Part shown: positions 1 to 7,269 of the stretch, one piece after another
Layout: each line of letters begins with the position of its first letter
How positions within the stretch are numbered: position 1 is the stretch's first letter
NCBI GenBank assembly: GCA_020024155.1
Contig: JAHHUE010000010.1
Span: 1 to 35,336 of the forward strand
From: Oscillospiraceae bacterium
GTDB taxonomy: Bacteria; Bacillota; Clostridia; Oscillospirales; Ruminococcaceae
Direction of reading: 5' to 3'
DNA length: 35,336 nucleotides
Notes under the pieces: generated by a model
Told to the model about the DNA's origin: nothing
The model's database searches: none
Seen by the model: only the letters and a program-made list of their open reading frames with translations
Program-made: the position numbers and the translations under genes

Positions 1-89
1 AGATTCTATTAGAATTAGATAATTTGTATTAAATAAAAATTACTACCGTTTTATTTTAGTAGTCAGCATTTTTATGCTTTTTTTCTTAA

Positions 90-214
90 TCACACTTTAT
101 CTAACATCTGAACTGCTTTATCGTAGCCTGATTGTATAGCATGAGAGTATATATCTTTCCTGTTGTTGTAATGCTTGCATGCCCTAACCTATTAGCTACT
201 GTTATAATTGGTAC
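90..214 (-). pseudogene. Tyrosine recombinase (integrase) C-terminal remnant, frameshifted
   Basis: On the minus strand one frame from 214 reads VPIITVANRLGHASITTTGKI, the RLGHAS..TT..Y signature of the last catalytic block of phage/transposon tyrosine recombinases (the H of LGH is a catalytic residue). Near position 150 the homology moves to another frame that reads YSHAIQSGYDKAVQMLDKV and stops at 90-92, which matches the usual tail of such integrases. At least one frameshift and the loss of everything upstream make this a dead fragment. It is the outer part of the gene-poor first 470 bases and marks a former mobile element. The family call is from motif recognition and is fairly secure; the element type is unknown. 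Confidence 0.7.
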
Positions 215-278
215 CCACAGCTATATTTGTAAAATTATTTTCAATCCTAAGATTTCTTATCATTTCATTGATTTTCAA
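192..278 (-). pseudogene. XRE-type repressor N-terminal remnant fused to integrase debris
   Basis: A TTG codon at 278 sits nine bases after a GGAGG (288-292). The frame reads LKINEMIRNLRIENNFT, which is typical of the first helix of XRE/Cro-type helix-turn-helix repressors. After that the similarity ends and the frame runs into two stop codons (TAA at 192-194, then TAG). The downstream DNA is integrase sequence, so the repressor start appears joined to the integrase end by a deletion. The fragment is only 28 codons, so the XRE call rests on a short match and is tentative. Confidence 0.4.
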
Positions 279-403
279 TTTTAATATCCTCCAAATAATT
301 ATAATATTTGTCTATATTTAACTTTAACAAATTTAGTATGTATTAGCAATTTACTCTTTGTTAATTTTAACCTAAAAAAATTAACTTAAAATTAAATATA
401 AAC

Positions 404-443
404 AAAAAAGAATGCTGCCGATAATACGACAGCATTCTTTTTT
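404..443 (-). terminator. Rho-independent terminator of the por operon
   Basis: A perfect 14-base inverted repeat (404-417 and 430-443, core GAATGCTG/CAGCATTC) encloses a 12-base loop. On the minus strand it ends in a run of six T, 25 bases after the porB stop. The A-run on the other side could let it work in both directions. Confidence 0.9.
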
Positions 444-468
444 ATAAAGGGGTCTAATGACGCGAAAA

Positions 469-1407
469 TTATAATTCTTCGCCACAGAGTTTGAGAAGTT
501 CTTCCCAGCGTCTGTCAACTTCTTCCTGAATTTCAGCGATAAGGTGTTCGTTACCTTTTTTGAAGAGGTGTTTGAAACGACCTTGTGGTTTAAGGAAGTT
601 TTCGATTGGCTGTTTTACTTTTGGTCTGTATGAAAGTTTGTATTCACCGTCTACAACTTCATAAAGTGGCCAGTAGCATGTTTCAACTGCCAATTTTGTG
701 ATTTCCATCATATCCTCAGAGTTGTATCTCCAACCACGTGGACATGGAGCAAGGATATTAAGGAAAGCAGAACCTTCTGTGTAAATAGCTTTTTCAGCTT
801 TTTCGTGAAGGTCTTTAAAGTTACCAATAAATGTTGTCTGTGCAACATATGGAATATGATGAGCAGCGATAACTTCTGTCAAATCTTTTCTGTTTTGTTT
901 TTTACCTGTGCTGCATTTACCAACTGCTGTTGTTGTTGTGTCAGCATATTTTGGTGTTGCAGATGAACGCTGGATACCTGTGTTCATGTAAGCACCATTA
1001 TCATAACATACATAAACCATATCATGACCACGTTCCATAGCACCGGAAAGGGACTGGAAGCCGATATCATAAGTACCGCCGTCACCACCAAATGCGATGA
1101 ATTTATATGTTTCATCGATTTTGCCTTTTTTCTTAAGTGCATAGTAAGCTGTTTCAACACCACTCATTGTAGCACCTGAGTTTTCAAATGCAGAGTGAAT
1201 GAAAGAATCATTCCATGCTGTGTATGGATAGAGACATGTAGAAACTTCCAAACAACCTGTTGCAGAACCGATTACTGCTTTATCTTCTGGTTTTAATGCT
1301 CTAAGAACGCCTCTAACAGCAATACCTGCACCACAACCTGCGCAAAGTCTGTGACCGCCAGCCAAACGTTCTGGTTTATTCATTTCTTGTTTAAAATTGT
1401 AAGCCAT
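469..1407 (-). CDS. porB: Pyruvate:ferredoxin oxidoreductase, beta subunit
   Basis: This is the 312-residue thiamine-diphosphate subunit of the four-subunit 2-oxoacid:ferredoxin oxidoreductase, which splits pyruvate and CoA into acetyl-CoA, CO2 and reduced ferredoxin in the cytoplasm. Visible features are the N-terminal LCAGCGAG block with C22 and C25, C52 in the ATGCLE segment (cluster-ligand type cysteines), and the TPP/Mg motif GDGGTYDIGFQSLSGAMERG from about residue 108, followed by YDNGAYMNTG. Length is normal for PorB. It is last in porCDAB, 12 bases after porA, and is followed by a strong terminator. The assignment to pyruvate rather than another 2-oxoacid comes from resemblance to known Por proteins and the four-gene order. 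Confidence 0.93.
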   Translation of the reverse strand: MAYNFKQEMNKPERLAGGHRLCAGCGAGIAVRGVLRALKPEDKAVIGSATGCLEVSTCLYPYTAWNDSFIHSAFENSGATMSGVETAYYALKKKGKIDETYKFIAFGGDGGTYDIGFQSLSGAMERGHDMVYVCYDNGAYMNTGIQRSSATPKYADTTTTAVGKCSTGKKQNRKDLTEVIAAHHIPYVAQTTFIGNFKDLHEKAEKAIYTEGSAFLNILAPCPRGWRYNSEDMMEITKLAVETCYWPLYEVVDGEYKLSYRPKVKQPIENFLKPQGRFKHLFKKGNEHLIAEIQEEVDRRWEELLKLCGEEL

Positions 1408-1419
1408 TGCCTCTACCTC

Positions 1420-2598
1420 CTACTTTCTCAATCCAAGGTAATCGTAACCCATAGGTACGCAACCTGCTTCAACAGCTTCAAAGAGTCTGTCATAAGCTTC
1501 TTTAATGGATTCTACTCTAACATCACGACCACCAAGACCGTAAACGATGTTCAATACAACTGCTTTACTTCTGCCGTAAAGAGATGCTTTTGTATCTGCG
1601 CCCAAAGGACCACCAACACTGTTGTAACCTTCAGCTTTGTCCATAACAACAACGCCTTTAACGTTAGCAAGTGCTTTAACGATTTCTTCTTCTGGGAATG
1701 GACGATATACTCTGATTTTAACAAGACCAACTTTTTTGCCTTCTTCTCTCATTTCATCGATAGCAGCTTTTGCTGTACCAGCAGAAGAACCAATGATAAC
1801 CATTGCGTATTCTGCATCTTCCATTCTGTATTCTTCAATCATGCCATATTTTCTACCAGAAATAGCTTCAAATTCAGCTGCAACATCCATAATAACTTTT
1901 TTAGCGTTATCAAGAGCAACTTTCTGCTGATATTTATGTTCCATATAGTAGTTAGCGATATCGTAAGGACCCATAGAAACTGATTCTTTTGCATTCAAGA
2001 GATAGTGTTCTGGTTTGTATTCGCCAACAAATGCTTTAACTTTTTCATCTTCCAAGAGAAGAATGTTTTCAACAGCGTGTGAAGTAATAAAGCCATCTTG
2101 ACATGCCATAGCTGGAAGCTGTACATCTGGATGTTCAGCAATTCTTACACACTGAATGTAGTTATCGTATGCTTCTTGTGCGTTTTCTGCATAGATTTGG
2201 AGCCAGCCAGCATCACGAGCACCCATAGAGTCGCTGTGGTCGTTGTTGATGTTGATAGGACCTGTCAATGCACGGTTGATACAACACATTGTAAGTGGCA
2301 AACGTGAAGATGCTGCAACATAGAGCATTTCCCACATGAGAGCCAAACCACAAGAAGATGTAGCTGTAACTGTTCTTGCACCAGCAGCCTGAGAACCAAT
2401 ACATGCACTCATTGCGCTGTGCTCAGATTCAACAGCGATAAATTCTGTGTCAACAGAACCATTTGCAACGTATGAAGAAATGAACTGTGGAATTTCTGTT
2501 GATGGTGTGATTGGGAATGCAGGCATAACGTCTGGGTTAATCTGTTTGATTGCTATTGATACGGCTTCGTTGCCGGATAATCTTTCTCTTATAGCCAT
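1420..2598 (-). CDS. porA: Pyruvate:ferredoxin oxidoreductase, alpha subunit
   Basis: This 392-residue protein is the alpha (pyrimidine-binding, transketolase-like) subunit of the four-subunit pyruvate:ferredoxin oxidoreductase. The N-terminus LSGNEAVSIAIKQINPDVMPAFPITPSTEIPQ is the classic PorA opening, with the YPITPST-type substrate/TPP contact, and ESEHSAMSACIGSQAAGARTVTATSS is the next conserved block. The C-terminal half contains the RVYRPFPEEEI segment of the transketolase C-terminal domain. It lies 12 bases after porD with a GGAGG just upstream and 12 bases before porB, so the order on the minus strand is gamma-delta-alpha-beta. Nothing is truncated. Confidence 0.94.
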   Translation of the reverse strand: MAIRERLSGNEAVSIAIKQINPDVMPAFPITPSTEIPQFISSYVANGSVDTEFIAVESEHSAMSACIGSQAAGARTVTATSSCGLALMWEMLYVAASSRLPLTMCCINRALTGPININNDHSDSMGARDAGWLQIYAENAQEAYDNYIQCVRIAEHPDVQLPAMACQDGFITSHAVENILLLEDEKVKAFVGEYKPEHYLLNAKESVSMGPYDIANYYMEHKYQQKVALDNAKKVIMDVAAEFEAISGRKYGMIEEYRMEDAEYAMVIIGSSAGTAKAAIDEMREEGKKVGLVKIRVYRPFPEEEIVKALANVKGVVVMDKAEGYNSVGGPLGADTKASLYGRSKAVVLNIVYGLGGRDVRVESIKEAYDRLFEAVEAGCVPMGYDYLGLRK

Positions 2599-2610
2599 TT
2601 AAATTTCCTC

Positions 2611-2919
2611 CTATTCGCCGATTTTCTTGAATGTGATTGCATCAAATGGACATACTTTGTAGCAGATACCACAGCCTTTACAGTGGTCATAGTCGAAGTC
2701 AAGTCTCTTTGAGTCTACAACAGGAATAGCGCTATCTGGACATACTGGAACACAAAGCAAACATTGTTTACATTTGTCTTCGATAAATGTTGGAATTGCA
2801 ACTCTCCATTCACCTGTATTGAAGTGTTCTGAGTTGCCGGAGCCGTAAATCATTCCGCCTGGTGTCATTTCGTGCCAAGCGTTCTGTTCATTAATATGCT
2901 TCATCAAATTATCTTTCAT
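2611..2919 (-). CDS. porD: Pyruvate:ferredoxin oxidoreductase, delta subunit (2x[4Fe-4S] ferredoxin)
   Basis: A 102-residue ferredoxin-like subunit that relays electrons from the TPP centre to external ferredoxin. Two complete CxxCxxCxxxCP motifs are visible: CKQCLLCVPVCP and CKGCGICYKVCP, each expected to bind a [4Fe-4S] cluster. The N-terminal extension of about 45 residues (WHEMTPGGMIY...) is usual for PorD. The ATG at 2919 is preceded by AAGGAGG seven to eight bases away and overlaps the end of porC by 11 bases, suggesting translational coupling. A later in-frame ATG is less well placed. Confidence 0.94.
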   Translation of the reverse strand: MKDNLMKHINEQNAWHEMTPGGMIYGSGNSEHFNTGEWRVAIPTFIEDKCKQCLLCVPVCPDSAIPVVDSKRLDFDYDHCKGCGICYKVCPFDAITFKKIGE

Positions 2920-3493
2920 AAAGCTTTACCTCCTTAAGGGAAATTTTCAATGCTTCCATATTGCTGTCAATAACTTCTGGTTTTGAAGCAAATTTATGTT
3001 TCAAAGATGCTTCCATGTTGTTGAGGAATTCTTCATCACTCATAACGCCACTTGCTTTAACTACTGCTGCAAGCATTGGTGTGTTTGGAATGTTTCTACC
3101 AATTGTATCAACAGAAATTTTTGCTGCATCAATTGTGTAAACTTTACCTTTGTAACCTTTAAGCAAAGAAACGATTTCTGATGGTTCTTTTGCTGTGTTA
3201 ATAACAATAGCACCATCTTCTTTAAGACCTGCTGTTACATCAACAGATTCAAGCAATGTTTCATCAACAACTGCTACATAGTCTGGGTAGTAGATGTTTG
3301 AGTGAACTCTAAGTGGTTCATTGCTTAATCTGTTGTAAGCTGTGATTGGAGCACCCATTCTTTCAGGACCATATTCTGGGAAGCCTTGAATGTAAAGACC
3401 TGTGCTGAATGCTACGTCTGCAAGGAGGAGGGAAGCTGTTTTTGCACCCTGGCCACCTCTACCGTGCCAACGGATTTCTGTAAGTTTCTTCAT
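2909..3493 (-). CDS. porC: Pyruvate:ferredoxin oxidoreductase, gamma subunit
   Basis: The gamma subunit of the four-subunit enzyme, about 194 residues from the chosen start. The opening LTEIRWHGRGGQGAKTASLLLADVA is the family signature, followed by the FPEYGPERMGAPITAYNR block. I chose the ATG at 3493, because it has AAAGGGG at the right distance; an in-frame ATG nine codons earlier would put that ribosome site inside the gene. It is first in porCDAB. The leader from the predicted promoter at 3681-3709 is long, about 180 bases. Confidence 0.92.
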   Translation of the reverse strand: MKKLTEIRWHGRGGQGAKTASLLLADVAFSTGLYIQGFPEYGPERMGAPITAYNRLSNEPLRVHSNIYYPDYVAVVDETLLESVDVTAGLKEDGAIVINTAKEPSEIVSLLKGYKGKVYTIDAAKISVDTIGRNIPNTPMLAAVVKASGVMSDEEFLNNMEASLKHKFASKPEVIDSNMEALKISLKEVKLYER

Positions 3494-3545
3494 TGTAAAT
3501 CCCCTTTCAAATTTTAGCAATTCTTTTTTATTGCCTTATATGTAA

Positions 3546-3562
3546 GCAATTTAATAAATTGC
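3546..3562. repeat. Perfect inverted repeat in the por leader
   Basis: Eight-base arms GCAATTTA/TAAATTGC around one central base, inside the roughly 180-base untranslated leader of porC. It could be an operator or an RNA hairpin; no U-run follows it, so it is not an obvious terminator. The rest of 3494-3942 is AT-rich DNA with the por promoter and the nhaC terminator and no supportable gene. Confidence 0.45.
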
Positions 3563-3680
3563 AATATTGGTTTATCTTCCAAATTATTATTAAATATAGC
3601 TATATATTCTATGGTAGTTAAACAATATCATAAAAAAAAGTTATATATAACCATACAATAATTATTTAGATTGTACGATT

Positions 3681-3709
3681 AGTATAATACAAAGAATGTG
3701 TTTTTGCAA
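3681..3709 (-). promoter_or_regulatory. Predicted por operon promoter
   Basis: On the minus strand TTGCAA (3704-3709), 17 bases, then TATACT (3681-3686), a good vegetative sigma-A type promoter. It predicts a start near 3674 and a leader of about 180 bases before porC. Confidence 0.65.
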
Positions 3710-3890
3710 TAGACAAAAAGGCATGATATTTATAAAAAAATAAAAAATTTATTGCTTTATTAAATTTTAAATAAAAAAACATTTTATTTGTTTACAATTG
3801 TATTTCCATGGCGTACTTTTTTCATATTTTTTGTGCTATATGCATAATTTTAAATTAAAATTTTCTACATATACAATTCTTGTCATTTCT

Positions 3891-3924
3891 TAAAAATCGA
3901 CAGAGCAATTATTGCTCTGTCGAT
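3891..3924 (-). terminator. Terminator of the nhaC-family gene
   Basis: A perfect 13-base stem (ATCGACAGAGCAA, 3896-3908 with 3912-3924) and three-base loop, followed on the minus strand by TTTTTA, 18 bases after the antiporter stop codon. Confidence 0.9.
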
Positions 3925-3942
3925 TATAAAAACTATTTTTTA

Positions 3943-5328
3943 CTATTTTGCAATAGATTTAACTTTTGATTCTGCCATATCATGTTCCCAATTCCATGGG
4001 TCTTTCTTCATAAGTCCATCAGCAAATGGGAAAATGAAAGATATAATCAATGCTATTGCCAAAATCCATTGATACCACAAAAGTGTAATAATTTCTACTG
4101 GGCTAACTACAAAGCCTGCTACTGCTGCGAGTGAACCTGCTGACAACAATTGTGCACCATAAGGAATAGCACCTTGGACAATACATGATGTAATATCCAA
4201 AATAGAAGCTGTTTTTCTTGGGTCAACTTTGTACTCTTGTGCAATACCTTTTGCGATAGGACCAACTATAATAATTGCAACTGTGTTGTTTGCTGTTGCC
4301 ATATCAGCTGCTGCTGTCAAAGCTGCAATACCAATCTGTGCAGATTTAGGTCCTTTGATAAATGTTTGTATTTTGGCAAGAAGCCATTCCAATCCACCAT
4401 TCTTTGTAACCATATATGACAAGCCGCCCATAAGCAATGAAAGAAGGAATACTTCTACCATACCTGAGAAACCTGCATAAATGTTTTGAGCAAATGTAAG
4501 AATTGTAAGTTCTCCACCAAACATACCAATTATACCAGCTGAGAAAATACCAACAGCCAATGTTAAAAATACATTAACGCCAACAACTGCAAGAACTAAA
4601 ACAAGTATGTAAGGAATAACTTTTATAATATTGAATTGAATATTTTCAATTGCAACTGCATTTTCTGGACGGCCAAAAACAACAAGCAATATAATTGTTA
4701 TAATAGCTGCCGGAGTTGCTATAAGCCCATTAACACGGAATTTATCTTTCATTTCACAGCCCTGGGTTCTTGTTGCAGCAATTGTTGTATCAGAAATCAT
4801 TGACAAGTTATCACCAAACATTGAACCACCTATAACTGCTGCCAATGCTAATGGAACATTAAGACCTGCTTTATCTGCAACGCCACAAGCAATTGGCACC
4901 AAAGCTGCAATTGTACCCATTGATGTACCTGTTGCAACACCAAGAAATGCACCAATTACAAACAAACCAGCGATAAGAAATTGTGCCGGAATAAATTTAA
5001 GACCAAGATTAACTGTTGCATCAACACCACCCATAGCTTTTGCTACTGTTGAGAATGCACCTGCAAATAAGTAAACTGCAAGCATGATGATGATATTTTC
5101 TTCACCACAACCCTTAGCAAAGTCAGAGAACTTTTCATTGATTGAACCTTTAAACATTATAAAAGCAATTATTATAGCAATAAATAGTGCTACTGGTGAA
5201 GGAAATTGATAGAAAGCCATTTCTGTGCCTTTGGATTGTAATATTATACCTGCCCCAAGATAAATACCAACAAAGACCAGCAATGGAATAAGCGCAAGGC
5301 CATTGCCTTTTTTCTGATTATTACTCAT
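3943..5328 (-). CDS. NhaC-family Na+/H+ antiporter-like transporter
   Basis: A 461-residue polytopic membrane protein with about 11-12 hydrophobic segments. The conserved NhaC core is clear: GVATGTSMGTIAALVPIA followed by GGSMFGDNLSMISDTTIAA (about residues 172-195). C-terminal repeats of the family (AADMATANNTVAIIIVGPIAKGIA) are also present. The family includes Na+/H+ antiporters, malate/lactate antiporters and MetT-like proteins predicted to import methionine. Because it is divergent from methionine gamma-lyase across a shared control region, methionine or a related amino acid is a reasonable substrate guess, but that is inference from context. The start has AGGAGG nine bases upstream; the gene ends in its own terminator. 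Confidence 0.85.
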   Translation of the reverse strand: MSNNQKKGNGLALIPLLVFVGIYLGAGIILQSKGTEMAFYQFPSPVALFIAIIIAFIMFKGSINEKFSDFAKGCGEENIIIMLAVYLFAGAFSTVAKAMGGVDATVNLGLKFIPAQFLIAGLFVIGAFLGVATGTSMGTIAALVPIACGVADKAGLNVPLALAAVIGGSMFGDNLSMISDTTIAATRTQGCEMKDKFRVNGLIATPAAIITIILLVVFGRPENAVAIENIQFNIIKVIPYILVLVLAVVGVNVFLTLAVGIFSAGIIGMFGGELTILTFAQNIYAGFSGMVEVFLLSLLMGGLSYMVTKNGGLEWLLAKIQTFIKGPKSAQIGIAALTAAADMATANNTVAIIIVGPIAKGIAQEYKVDPRKTASILDITSCIVQGAIPYGAQLLSAGSLAAVAGFVVSPVEIITLLWYQWILAIALIISFIFPFADGLMKKDPWNWEHDMAESKVKSIAK

Positions 5329-5582
5329 TATAAAGTAACCTCCTAATTAAATTTTTAATATCGTTCTTTTTAAAGCTTATATTTTATAAATATTGTACTA
5401 TAATATATATGGTATATAAATATACTATACTCACTAGATATTTATAAAATTCTACAATTATGAACTAATGATTAACGAACACACTACAAATTTATCATTT
5501 TCAATAATTGTTTACAACTTTAAGCTTTAATCTTTATTATATATTACCAAAAATTTTATATTATTACAACTATCGTTTTTTG

Positions 5583-5594
5583 ATAACTAGTTAT
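5583..5594. promoter_or_regulatory. Palindrome, candidate operator (site 1)
   Basis: ATAACTAGTTAT is a perfect 12-base palindrome in the 569-base region between the NhaC-family gene and methionine gamma-lyase. Related copies occur at 5638-5649 (ATAACTAGATAT) and 5768-5779 (ATAACCAGTTAA), and an ACTAGATAT core occurs at 5433-5441. No gene is visible in 5329-5897. Confidence 0.4.
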
Positions 5595-5637
5595 AGTTTT
5601 TTTATATATCATTTTAACTCTATTATCTATTTTTCAT

Positions 5638-5649
5638 ATAACTAGATAT
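5638..5649. promoter_or_regulatory. Imperfect copy of the ACTAG palindrome (site 2)
   Basis: ATAACTAGATAT matches site 1 at 10 of 12 positions. Its position between the two divergent genes makes it a candidate binding site for the same regulator. Confidence 0.3.
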
Positions 5650-5767
5650 AGAAACAAAATACTAACACTATTTTGTTTATCGTGTTATTATAAAGGTGTA
5701 AAATAAACGCACAATAAAAAGTGATTAGTAACGTGAATTTATGTTAATTATGTCATATAAAATATTG

Positions 5768-5779
5768 ATAACCAGTTAA
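5768..5779. promoter_or_regulatory. Imperfect copy of the ACTAG palindrome (site 3)
   Basis: ATAACCAGTTAA matches site 1 at 10 of 12 positions and lies about 70 bases upstream of the likely start of the methionine gamma-lyase transcript. Confidence 0.3.
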
Positions 5780-5798
5780 CATATTATACAACAATATA

Positions 5799-5823
5799 AA
5801 TAATATGTAAATTACATATTATT
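5799..5823. repeat. Perfect inverted repeat upstream of methionine gamma-lyase
   Basis: Two 12-base arms, AATAATATGTAA and TTACATATTATT, flank a single base. The repeat ends four bases before a possible -10 box (TATAGT, 5827-5832), so it would cover the -35 zone. No good -35 hexamer is visible, which fits control at this site. It could bind a dimeric regulator; a hairpin in RNA is less likely because it lies upstream of the predicted start. Confidence 0.45.
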
Positions 5824-5838
5824 TAATATAGTAAAATC

Positions 5839-5855
5839 GGTGTTTTGACGACACC
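5839..5855 (+). promoter_or_regulatory. Predicted 5'-end hairpin of the methionine gamma-lyase mRNA
   Basis: GGTGT (5839-5843) pairs with ACACC (5851-5855) around a seven-base loop. If the TATAGT at 5827-5832 is the -10 box, transcription would begin at the first G of this stem. The role (mRNA stability or control) is unknown; there is no U-run, and no SAM riboswitch core surrounds it. Confidence 0.35.
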
Positions 5856-5897
5856 TCAATCACAGTTAATATATTTTTTATAAAGGAGTTTTTTATT

Positions 5898-7091
5898 ATG
5901 GATTACACAAACAAAGGTTTTGGTACAAGAGCTATTCACGCTGGTAATGTACACGACAAACAATATGGCGCTTTGACAATGCCAATTTATCAAACATCTA
6001 CATTCGTATTTGATTCTTGCGAACAGGGTGCTGCAAGATTCTCTGGTAAAGAAGAAGGCTTTATCTATTCTCGTCTTGGCAACCCAACAACTGCTGTTCT
6101 TGAAGCAAAAATTGCAAATCTTGACGGTGCAGAAGCTTGTGCAGCAACATCTGCTGGTATGGGTGCTATTTCCTCAACACTTTGGACAGTAGCAAGAGCT
6201 GGTGCTCACATCATTGCTGACGGTACTCTTTATGGTTGTACTTACGCTCTTCTTGCTCATGGTTTGACAAGATACGGCGTTGAAGTTGACTTCATTGATA
6301 CATCTGATATTGAAGTTTTGAAATCTAAACTTAAAGAAAACACAGTTGCTGTTTACCTTGAAACTCCAGCAAACCCTAACCTTAAAATCACAGATATTGC
6401 AGAAGTTGCAAAAGCTGCTCACGCTTACAACAAAGACATCAAAGTTATCTGCGATAACACATTTGCTTCTCCATATCTCCAATCACCACTTGCATTGGGA
6501 GCTGACGTAGTTGTTTATTCTGCAACAAAATACCTCAACGGTCATGGCGACGTTATCGCTGGTTTTGTTTCAGGTTCTAAAGAATTCATCAACCAAGTTA
6601 AAATGTTCGGTATCAAAGATATGACTGGTGCTGTTCTTGGTCCACAGGAAGCATTCCTTATTCTCCGTGGTCTTAAAACATTTGAAATCAGAATGCAGAG
6701 ACACTGCGAAAACGGTAGAAAAGTTGCTGAATTCCTTAACAATCATCCAAAAGTTGAAAAAGTTTACTATCCAGGTCTTGAATCACATAAAAATCACGAA
6801 GTTGCTAAAAAACAAATGCGTGACTATGGTGCAATGATTTCCTTTGAAGTTAAAGGCGGTAAAGAAGCAGGTGCTAAATTTGTTAATAGCCTTAAACTTT
6901 GCACATTGGCAGTTAGCCTTGGTGATGCAGAAACATTGATTGAACACCCAGCATCAATGACTCACTCAACATACTCTGCTGAAGAACTTGCAAAAGCAGG
7001 TATCCCAGAAGGTCTCGTAAGAATTTCTGTTGGTCTTGAAAATGCTGAAGATATTATCGAAGACTTAGCACAAGGTTTTGAATGTTTATAA
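5898..7091 (+). CDS. mgl: L-methionine gamma-lyase
   Basis: A 397-residue PLP enzyme of the Cys/Met metabolism family that cleaves methionine to methanethiol, 2-oxobutyrate and ammonia. The PLP lysine is K211 in YSATKYLNGHGDVIAGFV, phosphate-binding Y58-S-R and SAGMG are present, and the N-terminal GFGTRAIHAG is typical. Most telling is C114 in TLYGCTYALLAHG: this cysteine distinguishes methionine gamma-lyases from cystathionine lyases and synthases, which usually lack it. KDMTGAVLGPQEA and HPASMTHSTY also match known methionine gamma-lyases. AAAGGAG lies about nine bases before the ATG. Methionine breakdown would feed 2-oxobutyrate to the ferredoxin-linked oxidoreductases; whether Por accepts it is not shown. 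The gene stands alone, with tandem terminators behind it. Confidence 0.93.
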   Translation: MDYTNKGFGTRAIHAGNVHDKQYGALTMPIYQTSTFVFDSCEQGAARFSGKEEGFIYSRLGNPTTAVLEAKIANLDGAEACAATSAGMGAISSTLWTVARAGAHIIADGTLYGCTYALLAHGLTRYGVEVDFIDTSDIEVLKSKLKENTVAVYLETPANPNLKITDIAEVAKAAHAYNKDIKVICDNTFASPYLQSPLALGADVVVYSATKYLNGHGDVIAGFVSGSKEFINQVKMFGIKDMTGAVLGPQEAFLILRGLKTFEIRMQRHCENGRKVAEFLNNHPKVEKVYYPGLESHKNHEVAKKQMRDYGAMISFEVKGGKEAGAKFVNSLKLCTLAVSLGDAETLIEHPASMTHSTYSAEELAKAGIPEGLVRISVGLENAEDIIEDLAQGFECL

Positions 7092-7132
7092 TTCAATTCT
7101 TTTCTCTTTAAAATATCCATACAAATTTTTCG

Positions 7133-7167
7133 AAAGAAAACAGGGGTTATCCCTGTTTTCTTTTTTT
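7133..7167 (+). terminator. Terminator of methionine gamma-lyase
   Basis: A perfect 13-base stem (AAAGAAAACAGGG, 7133-7145 with 7151-7163), five-base loop and T-run reaching 7167. Confidence 0.93.
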
Positions 7168-7174
7168 GCATATA

Positions 7175-7208
7175 AAAAGCAATGCAATTAAGCACTGCTT
7201 TTATTTTT
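7175..7208 (+). terminator. Second, tandem terminator
   Basis: AAAAGCAATGC (7175-7185) pairs with GCACTGCTTTT (7192-7202) with one mismatch and is followed by ATTTTTT. It lies eight bases after the first terminator and may be a fail-safe. Confidence 0.65.
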
Positions 7209-7269
7209 TATAAATAATTTTTATTTTTATGTCATATATATAGTTATAAATATATATAGGCGGTGTTTT

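Noticed and set aside
357..374. TTGTTAATTTTAAC as a Rex site near por
   Set aside because: Half-sites are two bases too close, the right half is incomplete, and it lies downstream of the operon, not at its promoter. No Rex site was found at the por promoter either.
1351..1983. 210-codon open frame opposite porA/porB on the plus strand
   Set aside because: It is antisense to well-identified genes, rich in Phe, Cys, Asn and Ser as expected of a shadow frame, and has no ribosome site.
5700..5897. SAM riboswitch upstream of methionine gamma-lyase
   Set aside because: No S-box core, no multi-helix junction and no terminator/antiterminator pair; only a small hairpin is present.
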